64,000 nucleotides of DNA, taken from the NCBI GenBank assembly GCA_002964805.2, contig PUDQ02000001.1, positions 1,512,001 through 1,576,000 on the forward strand. The letters are read 5' to 3'. Shown piece after piece: positions 33,945-44,337 of this stretch (its first letter is position 1; the number at the start of each line of letters is the position of its first letter). Source of the stretch: Trametes villosa (Eukaryota; Basidiomycota; Agaricomycetes; Polyporales; Polyporaceae). A program made the translations under genes and the position numbers. The notes beneath the pieces are model-generated. The model worked only from the letters and a program-made list of their open reading frames with translations. It was not told the DNA's origin and did not search any database.

Positions 33945-34494
33945 TTACCGGTAACTGTTGGCACATGGGGGTCAATACCTGGATCAGAGACAACAGCAAG
34001 GCCTTGAACGCACGATTTCTGGCGACGAGCACGGGCACCGTGACCACCGAACTTCTTCGGCTCTGCTCTCCTGGGGTCCGCGATCAGGAGCGTCCTGTCG
34101 TACGCAACGAGCTTCTTCTTGAGCTCGAGCGCGCTCGCCGCGTCGAAGTACTTGGCGTAGTACGCAACAACCGCCTTCGCGATCGCCTGGCGGATGGCGT
34201 AGACCTGGGAAGTGTGTCCACCACCCTTGACACGGAGGCGGATGTCGATGGCGGAGAAGGCATCCTCGCCGGCAACAAGGATGGGCTCATAGACCTTGAA
34301 GCGCAGGATCTCGGGCCTCAGGAGGCTGATGGGCGAGCCATTGATGTGGATGAGCCCACGGCCCTCCTTGGCGTGCGCAACGGCAGTTGCGGTCTGGTAT
34401 GGACAGATGAGCAAACGGCACACGCTCCGTGCTCGGATGCGCAACATGCCTTCTTTTTGCCGAAAGTCTGGACGGCCTGCGTTGCGGGAGCCAT
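33945..34494 (-). CDS. RPS16: 40S ribosomal protein S16 (uS9)
   Basis: A core small-subunit ribosomal protein whose C-terminal tail contacts P-site tRNA. Three exons, 34450-34494, 34014-34393 and 33945-33954, total 435 nt (144 residues), the usual size. The protein begins [15 protein letters not shown], joins [20 protein letters not shown], and continues with [38 protein letters not shown] and RARRQKSYR, with the universal SYR/KR-type end. The third exon supplies only the last base of Ser, Tyr, Arg and the stop. Intron 1 has a GC donor (GCATGT) and an AG acceptor. The gene shares a 439-bp divergent promoter with the mitochondrial uL4 gene. Confidence 0.97.
34394..34449 (-). other. GC-AG intron in RPS16
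   Basis: After the codons for GGC AAA AAG AAG the DNA reads GCATGTTGCG, and the acceptor is CATACCAG before ACC GCA ACT. Because K-K-K-T-A-T-A is nearly invariant in uS9, the splice point is fixed by the protein, and the donor must be GC, not GT. The nearest GT, 3 bases further on, gives a frameshift. Confidence 0.9.
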
Positions 34495-34933
34495 TTTGTC
34501 GAAAGTAGGGCAAGCCGGGTTCGTGGGCTGTTGATATGCTGCGAGGGAAGACGAGAGTTCAGCAGGGGTAGAGAAGAGGTCGCCCGAGCCAAGTGCACAG
34601 AAGGGTCATCCGGAGTGGAGGGTTGCAATCCAGCCTGATTTCTTCGTATCGCCGCCGGTTTCGCTCCCCAGCATGGATCGACATGCGTCGTAGGACCCTT
34701 CTGCAGCATCAGGACACCATAGGACGTGGACTCACCCCTTCGAAGACTTGAAGTTTGCTGGACGACGGTGCGAGGGCGGCACTCGATGATTTCGCCTCTG
34801 GCGTCTGAGCTGTAACGCGTCACAAACGGCCGGATTAGGCCCTGTTACTGAAGGGGCGTTACCGCCATGTAACGCCCGGATTTGCTGGGTAGACGCTCAA
34901 GAGCCTCCGCACACAACCACTCCGGCGACCGTC
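34495..34933. promoter_or_regulatory. Divergent promoter RPS16 / MRPL4
   Basis: A 439-bp interval between opposed starts. A perfect 9-bp inverted repeat, GGGCGTTAC at 34854-34862 and GTAACGCCC at 34869-34877 with a 6-bp spacer, lies 57 bp before the MRPL4 ATG. The word GTAACGC occurs again at 34812-34818, merged with an ACGCGT at 34815-34820. Confidence 0.6.
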
Positions 34934-35911
34934 ATGCTGTCTGCTTTCAGGCGTGCCTTGGGGCAGGTGCGTCCTCTGCGTATACGAGAGCTCAACCAGT
35001 ATAGCTCACGTGCAGCTCAGAACTCTAGGGCGGTCTGCCGTCAGCTCTCTACAGCTGCTCCAGCAGCATCCGAACTGAGCTTGCGCGAACCCTTAGCAAG
35101 TCACGGACTGCAAGATGCCATTCAATCCTCTTCGCACTCGGTATCGGCGGCGGGTTTGTCAATACCCGCGAGTGGTATGTTTCACCCAGTATATGCTCAT
35201 GCACCGTTCATGACATGAGCTCCAGTCAACCGCCCCGTATACCTCGAGATATCGTCCTTGATTCGCCCAGAGGAGAATGCCGAGCCCTCCGAAGAACTCG
35301 TCGAGCTCGACCCTGACGTGTTCTCCCACCCCATCCGCCGAGACATCCTTCACCTCTGTGTGGTCCACCATCTGGATTGCCAGCGCCAGGGAAGCGCGAA
35401 TACGAAGACGCGTGGCGAGGTCCGCGGATCCGGACGGAAAATCCGACCCCAGAAGGGCTCCGGTCGAGCGCGTCTCGGCGATGGCCAAAGTCCTATGCTG
35501 CGTGGTGGAGGTGTCGCGTTCGGCCCCAAGCCGCGGGACTTCGCGACCAAGCTCAACCGCAAAGTCATCGAGATGGGGATGAGGGTCGCGCTGAGTGCGA
35601 GGGTGAAGGAGCAGTCATTGGGCGTTGTGCGGAGCTTGGAGTGGCCGGGGTACAAAACGAAGGACCTGCAAGAACGCATCGAGGAGCTCGGGTGGTGGAG
35701 GACGCTGCTTGTCACCGGCCATGACCAGATCCCTGACGGTCTCAGCCGGGCGAGCAACAACCTTCCCATGGTCGACGCGGTCAGGGCGGCCGACCTCAAC
35801 GTCTACACTGCGCTGAAATGGCCACGTCTCGTCCTCGACCTCGCTGCGGTGGAGTGGTTCGAGCAGGCTTTGGGCAAGTCGCCGGTCGCGCTTCGCGAAT
35901 ACGAGTTTTGA
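34934..35911 (+). CDS. MRPL4: Mitochondrial ribosomal protein uL4m
   Basis: The mitochondrial large-subunit protein related to bacterial L4 (yeast Yml6). The start MLSAFRRALGQVRPLRIREL and the following serine/arginine stretch are a matrix-targeting sequence. After an intron the L4 core reads VNRPVYLEISSLIRPEENA, LDPDVFSHPIRRDILHLCV, SGRKIRPQKGSGRARLGDGQ, SPMLRGGGVAFGPKPRDFAT and KLNRKVIEMGMRVALSARVK. These are the RNA-binding loop and helices of L4. The end reads GKSPVALREYEF. At least one intron near 35174-35224 separates the leader from the core. Confidence 0.93.
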
Positions 35912-36394
35912 TCCTAGTATACTTCACGCGGTTAATGTATTGCGCTAATGTCTCCCTCACATACATCACCTGTGGAACTTCCAATCCGTATGGCTTGTAC
36001 TGCAGGTAAGTGGACTTAGGATGTCTGTGGCTTGCGGTTTGGCCCTAGTCGGTTTCTCGATATCGCTTGGTAGGCTGCGGTGCGTTATTCGAAGTGCATT
36101 CCGTCGCCTATAAGGCTTAGCATAGGCTACACCATGTTAGTTCTCTGGAATGTACTCTCCTCCCAGCGTACATGTTGTGAAATTCAAGCGGGGGTCTGTG
36201 AGCCAGTGTGAGGAGGCTCGGGAGACGCCGAGGACCCGAAGGAGCACGCGTTCACGTGACGGAACGCGTGGGGGCAATGAAACGCGTCTCCGACGTGCTG
36301 ACTCTTCTCTCCATCTTCCCTCCACCACCACTCTCCGCTCTTTTCTCCCTCCGGTCCCTGTTTCCTCCCACCACCTCTGTAGCACCCCGCCTCT
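35912..36394. promoter_or_regulatory. RAD51 promoter with three MluI cell-cycle boxes
   Basis: The 483-bp gap before RAD51 contains three exact ACGCGT hexamers at 36246-36251, 36264-36269 and 36282-36287. They are spaced 18 bp start to start and lie 108-149 bp before the ATG. A CACGTG lies between the first two. Downstream of the boxes, a pyrimidine-rich tract (36297-36380) leads to the start. ACGCGT is the binding site of the G1/S factor MBF in yeasts. Confidence 0.75.
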
Positions 36395-37631
36395 ATGGAC
36401 TCCCTGTCGCAAGCATCTCCAAACGAAGAGGGTCAGGAGAGCCACATCTCCGGCCCTCTCCTGGTCGATAAGCTTGCCGAGGCTGGTATCACACCGCAAG
36501 ACATCAAGAAGCTTACGGAGGCGGGCCTGCACACGGTGGAGGCCGTTGCGTACACACCCAAGAAGAACTTGATGACCATCAAGGGTATCTCAGAACAGAA
36601 AGCAGACAAGATCCTAGCGGAAGGTGCGTTGCCCTGGGGTGTGTACAGTATCCGTCGATTTGTAAGCCTAATGCGCTTCCAGCTCTGAAGATCATTCCTC
36701 TTGGGTTCCAAAGCGCAACGGAGGTCCACGCCCGCCGTGCGGAACTAGTGCATATAACCACTGGTTCCAAGAACCTGGACGCCCTACTCGGCGGAGGCAT
36801 CGAGACGGGCGCGATCACGGAGCTCTTTGGAGAGTTCAGGACCGGAAAGTCGCAGATATGCCACACGCTCGCAGTAACGTGCCAGCTACCTGTCGACATG
36901 GGTGGTGGGGAGGGAAAGTGCCTGTACATCGACACCGAGGGTACTTTCCGTCCCGTCCGTCTCCTGGCGGTCGCGGAGAGGCTGGGGTTGAACGGGGAGG
37001 AGGTGCTGGACAACGTTGCCTATGCGCGCGCATATAACGCGGATCATCAAAACCAGTTGCTGACCGCTGCCAGTGCGCTCATGTCGGAGTCGAGGTGTGT
37101 AAACAGACGTCGCTATATGCGCTCCTAGCTAACTATCGGGCTCAGATTCTGTCTTCTGATTGTCGACTCGGCCACTGCGTTGTACCGCACAGACTTTAAC
37201 GGTCGTGGGGAACTCTCAGCGCGGCAAGCGCATTTGGGCAAGTTCCTACGCACATTACAGAGGCTAGCGGATGAAGTACGTTCCCTATATCTCCAATCAT
37301 CCGTCTGCGTGCTGATGAATGTTTGTCCAGTTCGGCATAGCGGTGGTTATCACGAACCAAGTCATGTCGAACCCCGACGCTTCGGCTGGCCCGTACATGG
37401 CAAACGAGAAGAAGCCCGTGGGTGGTAACATCCTTGCCCACGCGTCTACAACTCGGTATGTATTTTGCATCGTCGCACTCGGCGCTTACTCATGTGTTCT
37501 ACAGTGTGCAGCTCAAGAAGGGTCGGGGTGCCAACCGCCAGGCAAAGATCTACGACTCGCCATGTTTACCAGAGTCGGAGACGCAGTTCGCTATCCTCGC
37601 GAGTGGTATCGGCGACCCAGAAGAAGAGTAG
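36395..37631 (+). CDS. RAD51: DNA strand-exchange recombinase RAD51
   Basis: Rad51 forms the ATP-dependent filament that pairs single-stranded DNA with its homologue during double-strand break repair. Five exons, 36395-36623, 36683-37094, 37146-37275, 37331-37455 and 37505-37631, sum to 1023 nt (340 residues), the normal length. The N-terminal helix-hairpin-helix region reads [20 protein letters not shown] then [15 protein letters not shown]. Walker A is GEFRTGKSQ, Walker B is [12 protein letters not shown], and the loop regions [31 protein letters not shown] and [18 protein letters not shown] are intact. The ATG gives [15 protein letters not shown]. The promoter carries three MluI boxes. Confidence 0.98.
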
Positions 37632-38041
37632 TTATGCTTCCTCTCGCTCTTTGTACCACATCGCCTGTACTTGTACGTACGTCTCCAGGACTTCGCACCG
37701 CTTGACGCGACCACCTCATGATGCACGATGACTTATGCCTACTTTCGTTCGGAGTTCTACTCAGATTGATACAGTATTTCCATTTGCCTCCACCTACGCC
37801 TATTAGTACTACAAGTGTATATCGCACAGCAGGATACAGTCTACAGTGGTTGAACGATCGAGAGCCAGTTGAATAGCGGAGGGACAGGCCAGTTGAGTGG
37901 TCCAGTCCTGCGATGCGATGAGAGGGTTCTATGAATGCGAGAGGAACCGTCCGAAGTCGGCTTTTGTACAGCGTGGGAGGGAGGATGGGGATAGAATGGG
38001 GTGCGCGGGCCCACGACCGAGGGAGTGGAGGGAGAGGGATT
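37632..38041. other. Convergent 3' region RAD51 / phosphoglycerate dehydrogenase
   Basis: A 410-bp gap between two convergent genes. The middle part is AT-richer than the coding DNA around it. I see no gene or clear signal. Confidence 0.45.
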
Positions 38042-39493
38042 TTAGGCAAGAAGACGCGTGAGGATGTTGGCGTTCGTATGGCTGATCTGCTCGCGGAGGG
38101 AGTTCACGTCCGACGGGCTGACGTCCGCGATGTCCGCCATGAGGTACGCGATCTCGCCCTTCGAGTCCGAGTACTGCTTCTCGACGTTGAACGGCGAGAG
38201 GACCTCGTTGACCTGGCGCAGGACACCGGGGATGTTGTTGTGCACATAGCACACCCGGACGTGGTTCTCCTCGAGCGTGATCGCGCGCAGGTCGACCTCG
38301 GGGAAGTTGACCGCGCCGAGCGTCGTGCCGGAGTTGAGGTAGCGGGTGAGCGCCGCGGAGACCTCCTCGCCGATCATGCGCTGCGCCTCCTCCGTCGAGC
38401 CACCGATGTGCGGCGTGAGGATGACGTTGGGGATGGCACGGAGGGTGCTCGACCACGCGTTGAGCTGGTCGTCGAAGGGCGTGCCGTTTGAGCCGGGCTC
38501 CGAGGGGTAGACGTCAATGGCTGCGCCGGCGAGATGGCCGGACTTGAGCGCATCGATGAGCGCGGGGATGTCGACGACCTTGCCGCGCGCGTTGTTGATG
38601 AGGTACGCGCCCTTCTTCATCTGCGCGAGCTGCTCCTTCGAGATCATGTTCGTCGTCTCCGGGAGCTCGGGGACGTGCAGCGTCACGAAGTCGGACTCCG
38701 CGAGGAGCGCCGCGAGGGACTCGACCTGGCGCGCGGAGCCGAGCGGCATGATGTTCACGACGTCGTAGAACAGCACGCGCATGCCGAACGCCTCGGAGAG
38801 AACGGAGAGCTGGGAGCCGATGTGCCCGTAGCCCACGATGCCGAGGGTCTTGCCACGGATCTCCCAGCAGCCCTTGGACTGCTTGTTCCAGATGCCGTTC
38901 TTCATCTCCCACCCGCGCTGGAAGTACTGGCGCGAGAGTGCGATCACCTCGGAAATGACAAGTTCCGCGACCGACCGAGAATTTGAGAAGGGGGAGTTGA
39001 AGACCGGGATACCGGCCTTTGCAGCGCTCAGCAGGTCGACCTGGTTGGTACCGATGCAGAAGCACCCAATGACCAGAAGCTGAGGGGAGCATCGTGTTAG
39101 TATGCGCAACCCATGAGACGGCGTGCAGTTGCCTACCTTGCTCGCAGCTTTGAGCACACGCTCGGTGATTTTGGTCTTGCTTCGGATACCGATGGCGTGG
39201 TAGGAGCCGATCTTTTGGACGAGCTCGTCCTCAGACATGGCCTTCGCTGAATGGTCCACATGGAAGCCCTGGTCGCGGAAGGCTTTGACAGCGTCCTGGC
39301 TGATGTTTTCGAGGATCAGCAGCCGGAGGTCCTCGTTCTCTACGGGGTGGAGGACCTTGGGCTGGCGGATGGCGAAGGTGGTCGAGTCCTTGCGGAAGAG
39401 CATGCGGTCATGGATGTTAGTGGTGGCAGTGGGCGAGACGGAGGCCGCGACGACGTTGGACCTGCTGCTGGGGATGGAGATGGCGGCCGACAT
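38042..39493 (-). CDS. SER33: D-3-phosphoglycerate dehydrogenase
   Basis: This enzyme oxidises 3-phosphoglycerate with NAD to start serine synthesis. Two exons, 39137-39493 and 38042-39079, give 464 residues. The 57-bp intron between them is in frame and free of stops. The substrate-binding start reads LLILENISQDAVKAF. The NAD fold has GIVGYGHIGSQLS; catalytic elements INNARGKVVDIPALIDAL and VILTPHIGGSTEEAQ hold the Arg, Glu-region and His of the family. The C-terminal ACT regulatory domain reads HVRVCYVHNNIPGVLRQVNE and ANILTRLLA. It shares a 258-bp divergent promoter with HIS7, and the two are both amino-acid biosynthetic genes. Confidence 0.95.
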   Translation of the reverse strand: MSAAISIPSSRSNVVAASVSPTATTNIHDRMLFRKDSTTFAIRQPKVLHPVENEDLRLLILENISQDAVKAFRDQGFHVDHSAKAMSEDELVQKIGSYHAIGIRSKTKITERVLKAASKVGNCTPSHGLRILTRCSPQLLVIGCFCIGTNQVDLLSAAKAGIPVFNSPFSNSRSVAELVISEVIALSRQYFQRGWEMKNGIWNKQSKGCWEIRGKTLGIVGYGHIGSQLSVLSEAFGMRVLFYDVVNIMPLGSARQVESLAALLAESDFVTLHVPELPETTNMISKEQLAQMKKGAYLINNARGKVVDIPALIDALKSGHLAGAAIDVYPSEPGSNGTPFDDQLNAWSSTLRAIPNVILTPHIGGSTEEAQRMIGEEVSAALTRYLNSGTTLGAVNFPEVDLRAITLEENHVRVCYVHNNIPGVLRQVNEVLSPFNVEKQYSDSKGEIAYLMADIADVSPSDVNSLREQISHTNANILTRLLA

Positions 39494-39751
39494 GGAGGGC
39501 GGGGAGATGATGGTTGCGAAGAAAGAGGGTGCTGGCGTTTATGACTGTGCTGGGTCGCAGTCGGTCTGAGGAGGCCCATATATGCTGCCACAAATTCGGA
39601 ATTGAGTCCATGGCGCGTCGATGGTGCAAGCAGCTTTAGATTAGATTAGATGCACTTTTATCGCCTCCCTTGACTCGACTGCCCGCTCAAATCTCCTCCA
39701 AGATGTCCCGCCCCCGCCTCTCCTCCTTCGCACAGACCCACGCAGGCCGCC
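39494..39751. promoter_or_regulatory. Divergent promoter SER33 / HIS7
   Basis: A 258-bp interval between opposed starts. A TGACTC core, the heart of the Gcn4/CPC1 site, lies at 39671-39676, 76 bp from HIS7 and 178 bp from SER33. A short TTAGA-TTAGA-TTAGA run lies at about 39632-39646. General amino-acid control could act on both genes from here. Confidence 0.5.
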
Positions 39752-41496
39752 ATGGGCCTCTACCTCCTCGACTACGGCGCGGGTAACGTCCAGAGCCTCG
39801 CAAACACCCTCACGAAACTCGGGCACGCCTTCGAGTGGATTTCCTCGCCTGCGGACTTCCACAAGGCCTCAGTTAGTGTCTTCTATCACGCGCCTCGTCA
39901 GGCTCTGACCAGAAATCCGTTCAGAGCCTCATCTTCCCTGGCGTCGGTGCGTTTGAGAGCGCGATCGATGGCCTCATATCACGCGGCCTTTACGAGCCCC
40001 TGCGCGAGTACATCGCCTCGGGGAAACCGTACTTCGGCATCTGCATAGGCATGCAGGTCCTCTTCCGCTCCTCCCTCGAGTCCCCCACCGCCAGGGGGCT
40101 CGGCATCATCCCGAGCGACATCGGCCTCTTTAGCAACGTGGACAAGTCGGTCCCCCACATGGGCTGGAATTCAGTCGACTTCCTCGATCCGGCGGAAACG
40201 GCGCACGAAGGCATCGACCCCGCCGCGCGCTACTACTACGTCCACTCCTTCCGCGCGGCGTACGAGTGGGAGCACGCGGACGCCGCCCAATGGGCGCACA
40301 CCACGACGCAGTATGGGCAGGAGGTGTTCCTGGCCACCGTGCGCAGGGGGAACGTCTTCGCGTGCCAGTTCCATCCGGAGAAGTCGGGCCAGGCCGGCCT
40401 GCGCGTCCTCGACGCATGGCTCAGGTCGTCAGAAGCGGAGCGGGCGACAAGTCCACCGACACCGCGCGTGGCGCGCCTCCCGCGACCGAAGGACGGCTTC
40501 ACGAAGCGCATCATCGCGTGCATGGACGTGCGTTCGAACGACGATGGCGACCTCGTGGTCACGAAGGGCGACCAGTATGACGTCCGGGAACGCACATGCG
40601 CGGATGGCGTGCAAACACAAGCGGCAGGCGCGGTGCGCAACCTGGGCAAGCCCGTCGCGCTCTCCGCACGGTACTATGAGGAGGGCGCGGACGAGATCTG
40701 CCTGATGAACATCACCTCCTTCCGTCACTCCCCGCTCCTAGACCAGCCGATGCTCGCCGTCGTCCGCGCAGCCGCCGAGACTGTCTACGTGCCGCTCACC
40801 ATTGGCGGCGGTATCAAGGACACCGTCGACCCAGACGGCACGCCGCACTCCGCGCTCGAGGTCGCCGGCACGTACTTCCGCGCGGGCGCGGATAAGGTCA
40901 GCATCGCGACCGAGGCCGTCCTCGCCGTCGAGAAGATGCGCACACGCCCGAGCGCAGACGGGCTCGGGGAGGGCGACGGCACGAGTGCGATCGAGACGAT
41001 CGCGCACGCGTACGGCCGCCAGGCCGTCGTCGTCTCCGTCGACCCCCGCCGGGTGTACGTCGACGCAGACTACGCCGGGCCGTATAGGGACGAGCTCGTC
41101 TTCGGCAAGCCCGATGGCACAGAGCAGGAGCGCGGCCGGGCGTGGTGGTACCAGTGCACGATCCGCGGCGGGCGCGAGGACCGGCCGCTGTCCGTCGTGC
41201 AGCTCGTGCGGGGCGTGGAAAAGCTCGGCGCGGGCGAGATCCTGCTGAACAGCATCGACCGGGACGGCACCGGGCGCGGGTTCGACCTCGACCTCGTCGC
41301 GCTCGTCCGGCGGAGCGTGCGCATCCCCGTCGTCGCGAGCAGCGGGGCGGGGCGCGCGGCGCACTTCGTCGAGGTGTTCGAGAAGACGGGCGTCGAGGCT
41401 GCGCTCGCTGCGGGCATCTTCCACCGGAGAGAGGTTGGGATTGACGAGGTGAAGGCGGCCCTGACGGCGGCGAATATCAACGTGCGGACTGCGTGA
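39752..41496 (+). CDS. HIS7: Imidazole glycerol phosphate synthase (HisH-HisF fusion)
   Basis: A bifunctional enzyme: the glutaminase half releases ammonia that the cyclase half uses to make imidazole glycerol phosphate and AICAR in histidine synthesis. Exons 39752-39871 and 39925-41496 give 563 residues. The glutaminase has GVGAFESAIDG, the nucleophile in YFGICIGMQVLF, and the His-Glu pair in FACQFHPEKSGQ. The cyclase barrel has IIACMDVRSNDDG (catalytic Asp 1), DEICLMNITSF, LTIGGGIKDTVDP, GEILLNSIDRDGTGRG (catalytic Asp 2) and VVASSGAGRAAHF. The start MGLYLLDYGAGNVQSLANTL is the family N-terminus. Confidence 0.97.
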
Positions 41497-42073
41497 AGGC
41501 GAATTTGAGTGATGCTGTATAATGAATGTACACTATATCCACGCGCAACCCTGGGCTCGTTGACGTTGATGGTGTGGGTCCCTGGATAAGTGTGTCCATG
41601 TCAAGGCGTGTGGGTCCGAGTGACTGCATACATTGAGTCGATCAGCTCGGTACATACAAACACACACGAGGATCCGGTATCGATGTGGAGCGACGGTTTA
41701 GCAACACGGTACGGTACGTATGTATGGTTTGGAACGGGACTGGAAATAGCAGCAAGGACCAACGACGTGGATCCGCGCGACCGGTATCAGATTCATAGGG
41801 ATCGTGGGGGACATTACGGGAGGCGAATTGAGATTGGTGGAATAAGGAACGGAGTGGGTACATAAGCGGATGCACAGGTCACGAAGTTGTGGGCGAGACA
41901 GCGCGAGAAGAGTCCCTGCAGTAAGACGACCACGTAATGCTAATCTACATGGCGAGCAAGACAGATGGGCTCTGGAAGTCGATTACAATGGATCTGAACA
42001 GCATACAATCACAGTGGGAGGAAACGGGAAAGGGGATTGCGTGAACGATCGCTCCTACGCTATCGTTACGGCT
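41497..42073. other. Convergent 3' region HIS7 / Pal1
   Basis: A 577-bp gap between convergent genes. It is AT-richer than the flanks. Frames at 41590-41880 on either strand lack any family likeness. I see no supported gene. Confidence 0.5.
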
Positions 42074-43672
42074 TTACTTGGAGGGCCCACCGCCCTTGAC
42101 CACACCGCGAACCTTCTTCATCAGGCTGGTTTTCCGCCCGAGGCCCGCGCCGGAACCAGCGCCCATCTCGGAGTCAAAGTAGCCATTGGAGTTCTCGCCA
42201 GGGGAGTACCCGTCCTTGGGCGGAGTGGGCAGCGACTTCTCCTTCTTCATGGGTACGTGGTCGACGTAAACGAAGGCCTCGTCAGATGGCGAGGACTGTC
42301 CGTTGCGCCCATAACGGCCTGCAAGTGACGTTTGTAAGCATTGATCAAGGCAAGGGCCTCGCCTCAAGATAAGGATGCCTAAGCTGCAATGTCTCTTACC
42401 TCCTGGAGACGCATCACGCCTGCCCTCATCATATTGCCCGACCGGGACGTTCGGCGAGTCTCGCATCTTGCGAATGCGCTGCATGATGGACTTGCTACGA
42501 CGCGGAGTGCCCGCACCTGGGGAGCCTGGCGTACCGGCTGCAGTCGGGGACGGAGGGCTGCCGTTGTCAAGCTCGCTGTCGGGAACAAAGATGGGCTGGG
42601 GCGGGGGCAATGCGCGCTTGTTGGCGGGCTGACGACGTGTCGGAGAGGGGTGGTGCTCGTCGAGGTACTCTCTGTAGACGTCGCGGGCGTCACGGCCATC
42701 CTTGGTGCGCCTGCTCGAGCTATTGCCGTGGCTCCGGGGGGTTTCACCGCTGGCTCGCGAAGTAGCTCCGCCTCCAGCGGAGAAGTCCTCGAAGGGCTCA
42801 GGCTCGTGAATACCCCATGCCTCCGCGATGGCGTCATACTTCTTCTTCGGAGCCTCGTAGGGCACGTAGATGTCGGGGGAAACGGGAGCTTCATAGCCGC
42901 GCTGGGGCTGGACCTCTCGAGCAGAAGCGAGGGCCTCCCTATCAGCCTCCGTCGCCGCGCTCCAGGCAAGCATGGGCGCCTTGGTGCGATGACGGTTGCG
43001 GGAAGGGGCACAGGCGTCGAAGGGGCCGTCGTGATGGAACACTAGGGCAGGAGGCCATTGTTAGGCGGGTTGGGTACACGAGACCACAGAGCACGACGTA
43101 CTGGGGCCAACGCCAGAGAAGTCTAGTCTGTCGATGACATCAGCGTGCGAGGAGCCCTTCTTGGGGCGTGGTCGTCCCGACGCCTTGTTCTTCTCCATGG
43201 CGTTGGCGGCACGAGCGACGGAGTCTTGGGACTGGGAGCGACGGGAGACAGGAGGGGGAGCGGGACGGATGTTGTTGGGACTGTGGAGGAGAGGGGAGAG
43301 GGCGGGGAGGGGAGATCAGCAGCAATCGCGAGGGGCAACGGAAAAGGGATCAACGCACGGAGGGAGCTCAGTTTGACTCCGACCCATTCTAGTGCGGGGG
43401 CTCTGATCTGTGGTCCCGCGGACGGTGACGGTGTCGCGAACGGCGTCCATCATGTTCTGGCGGTTGCTGGAGGGCGGGTACTGGCGCTGGGCGGAGTGTG
43501 GCTTGGCAACGAGCTTTGGCGGGGGAGGTGGTGGTTGGCGGGGAAGGGCAGAGGCGGGGGCGTTCCTGGATAGTGTGGGGACGCCGTAGGAAGAGTAGGA
43601 GATGTTGGAGGGGTCGTTGAACGGATCAGCGGTGGCCGATCTGTGCCGTGGCTGATGCTTTGAAACCTGCAT
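42074..43672 (-). CDS. PAL1: Pal1-family cell morphogenesis protein
   Basis: Pal1 is a membrane-associated protein that helps set cell shape and works with endocytic sites in fission yeast. The N-terminus is proline/serine-rich with SNISYSSYGVPTLSRNAP. The diagnostic block lies in the middle: KKGSSHADVIDRLDFSGVG, GPMFHHDGPFDACAPSRNRH and KAPMLAW. The C-terminus is disordered and ends in basic, glycine-rich MKKVRGVVKGGGPSK. Exons are split by introns near 43270-43380, 43040-43110 and 42320-42410. The ATG at 43672 begins MQVSKHQPRHRSATADPFND. The family name is secure from the FHHDGPFDAC motif. Confidence 0.9.
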
Positions 43673-44337
43673 GATAGGACGAGGAGGCGTTCTTAAGGGC
43701 GGCAGGAACGAAGTGCGGAAGTTGGCCTGCCCTGCGATGTGGTCAGGCGGACTCTGGATTCGGCACGGGCGTCCTGAATGGATCTCCCACGCCAAGGAAA
43801 CGGTTGGTTGTCGTACAGCCGAGGAAGGGCTCGGGTGATACAAAGGGGCAGCGAGCAAGCGGGGAACGGGCGAAGGAGACGAGGAGAAGATGGTGGAGGT
43901 AGGAGGAAAGGAGGACGAGGGACGGATATGGGTGGGAGAGCGCAGGGAGTCGAGGACAGGGCGGCAGAGGCGAGGCCGCGCCCTCCCCCGCGGGCGCCTA
44001 GACTACCCGGGGTGGAATCGTCACTCCCTCCTCCCAGCCAAGGCACTGCCCCCAGCCCTGCGCAGGCGCCCGCACGCGAGCCCTCCATCCCCCGCTCCGA
44101 CCCCGCACCCAGCCAATCCGAGCCCTCTCCCTCTCCCGCTTCCGTCTCCTCCCCGCCTCCGTCTCTCCCCCGTCTCGCCACTTCCGGCTCGCGCGCGCTC
44201 CATCTGCATCATCGTCGTACGCTACCACACAACAGAACCTTCCAAGCGTCCATGTGCTACTTCGACCGAGCCCAGTCCGATGATATCACCGCAGGCCTGG
44301 TGGCTGACCGCCACTCCTCAGGACAGCGCGCCCTTCC
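43673..44337. other. Pal1 upstream region with strand-skewed tracts
   Basis: A 665-bp gap between two minus-strand genes. From about 43850 to 43960 the plus strand is strongly purine-rich, so the Pal1 coding strand has a pyrimidine tract 180-290 bp upstream of the ATG. From about 43990 to 44180 the skew reverses and the plus strand is C-rich. Long plus-strand frames here come from this skew and are not counted as genes. Confidence 0.5.
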
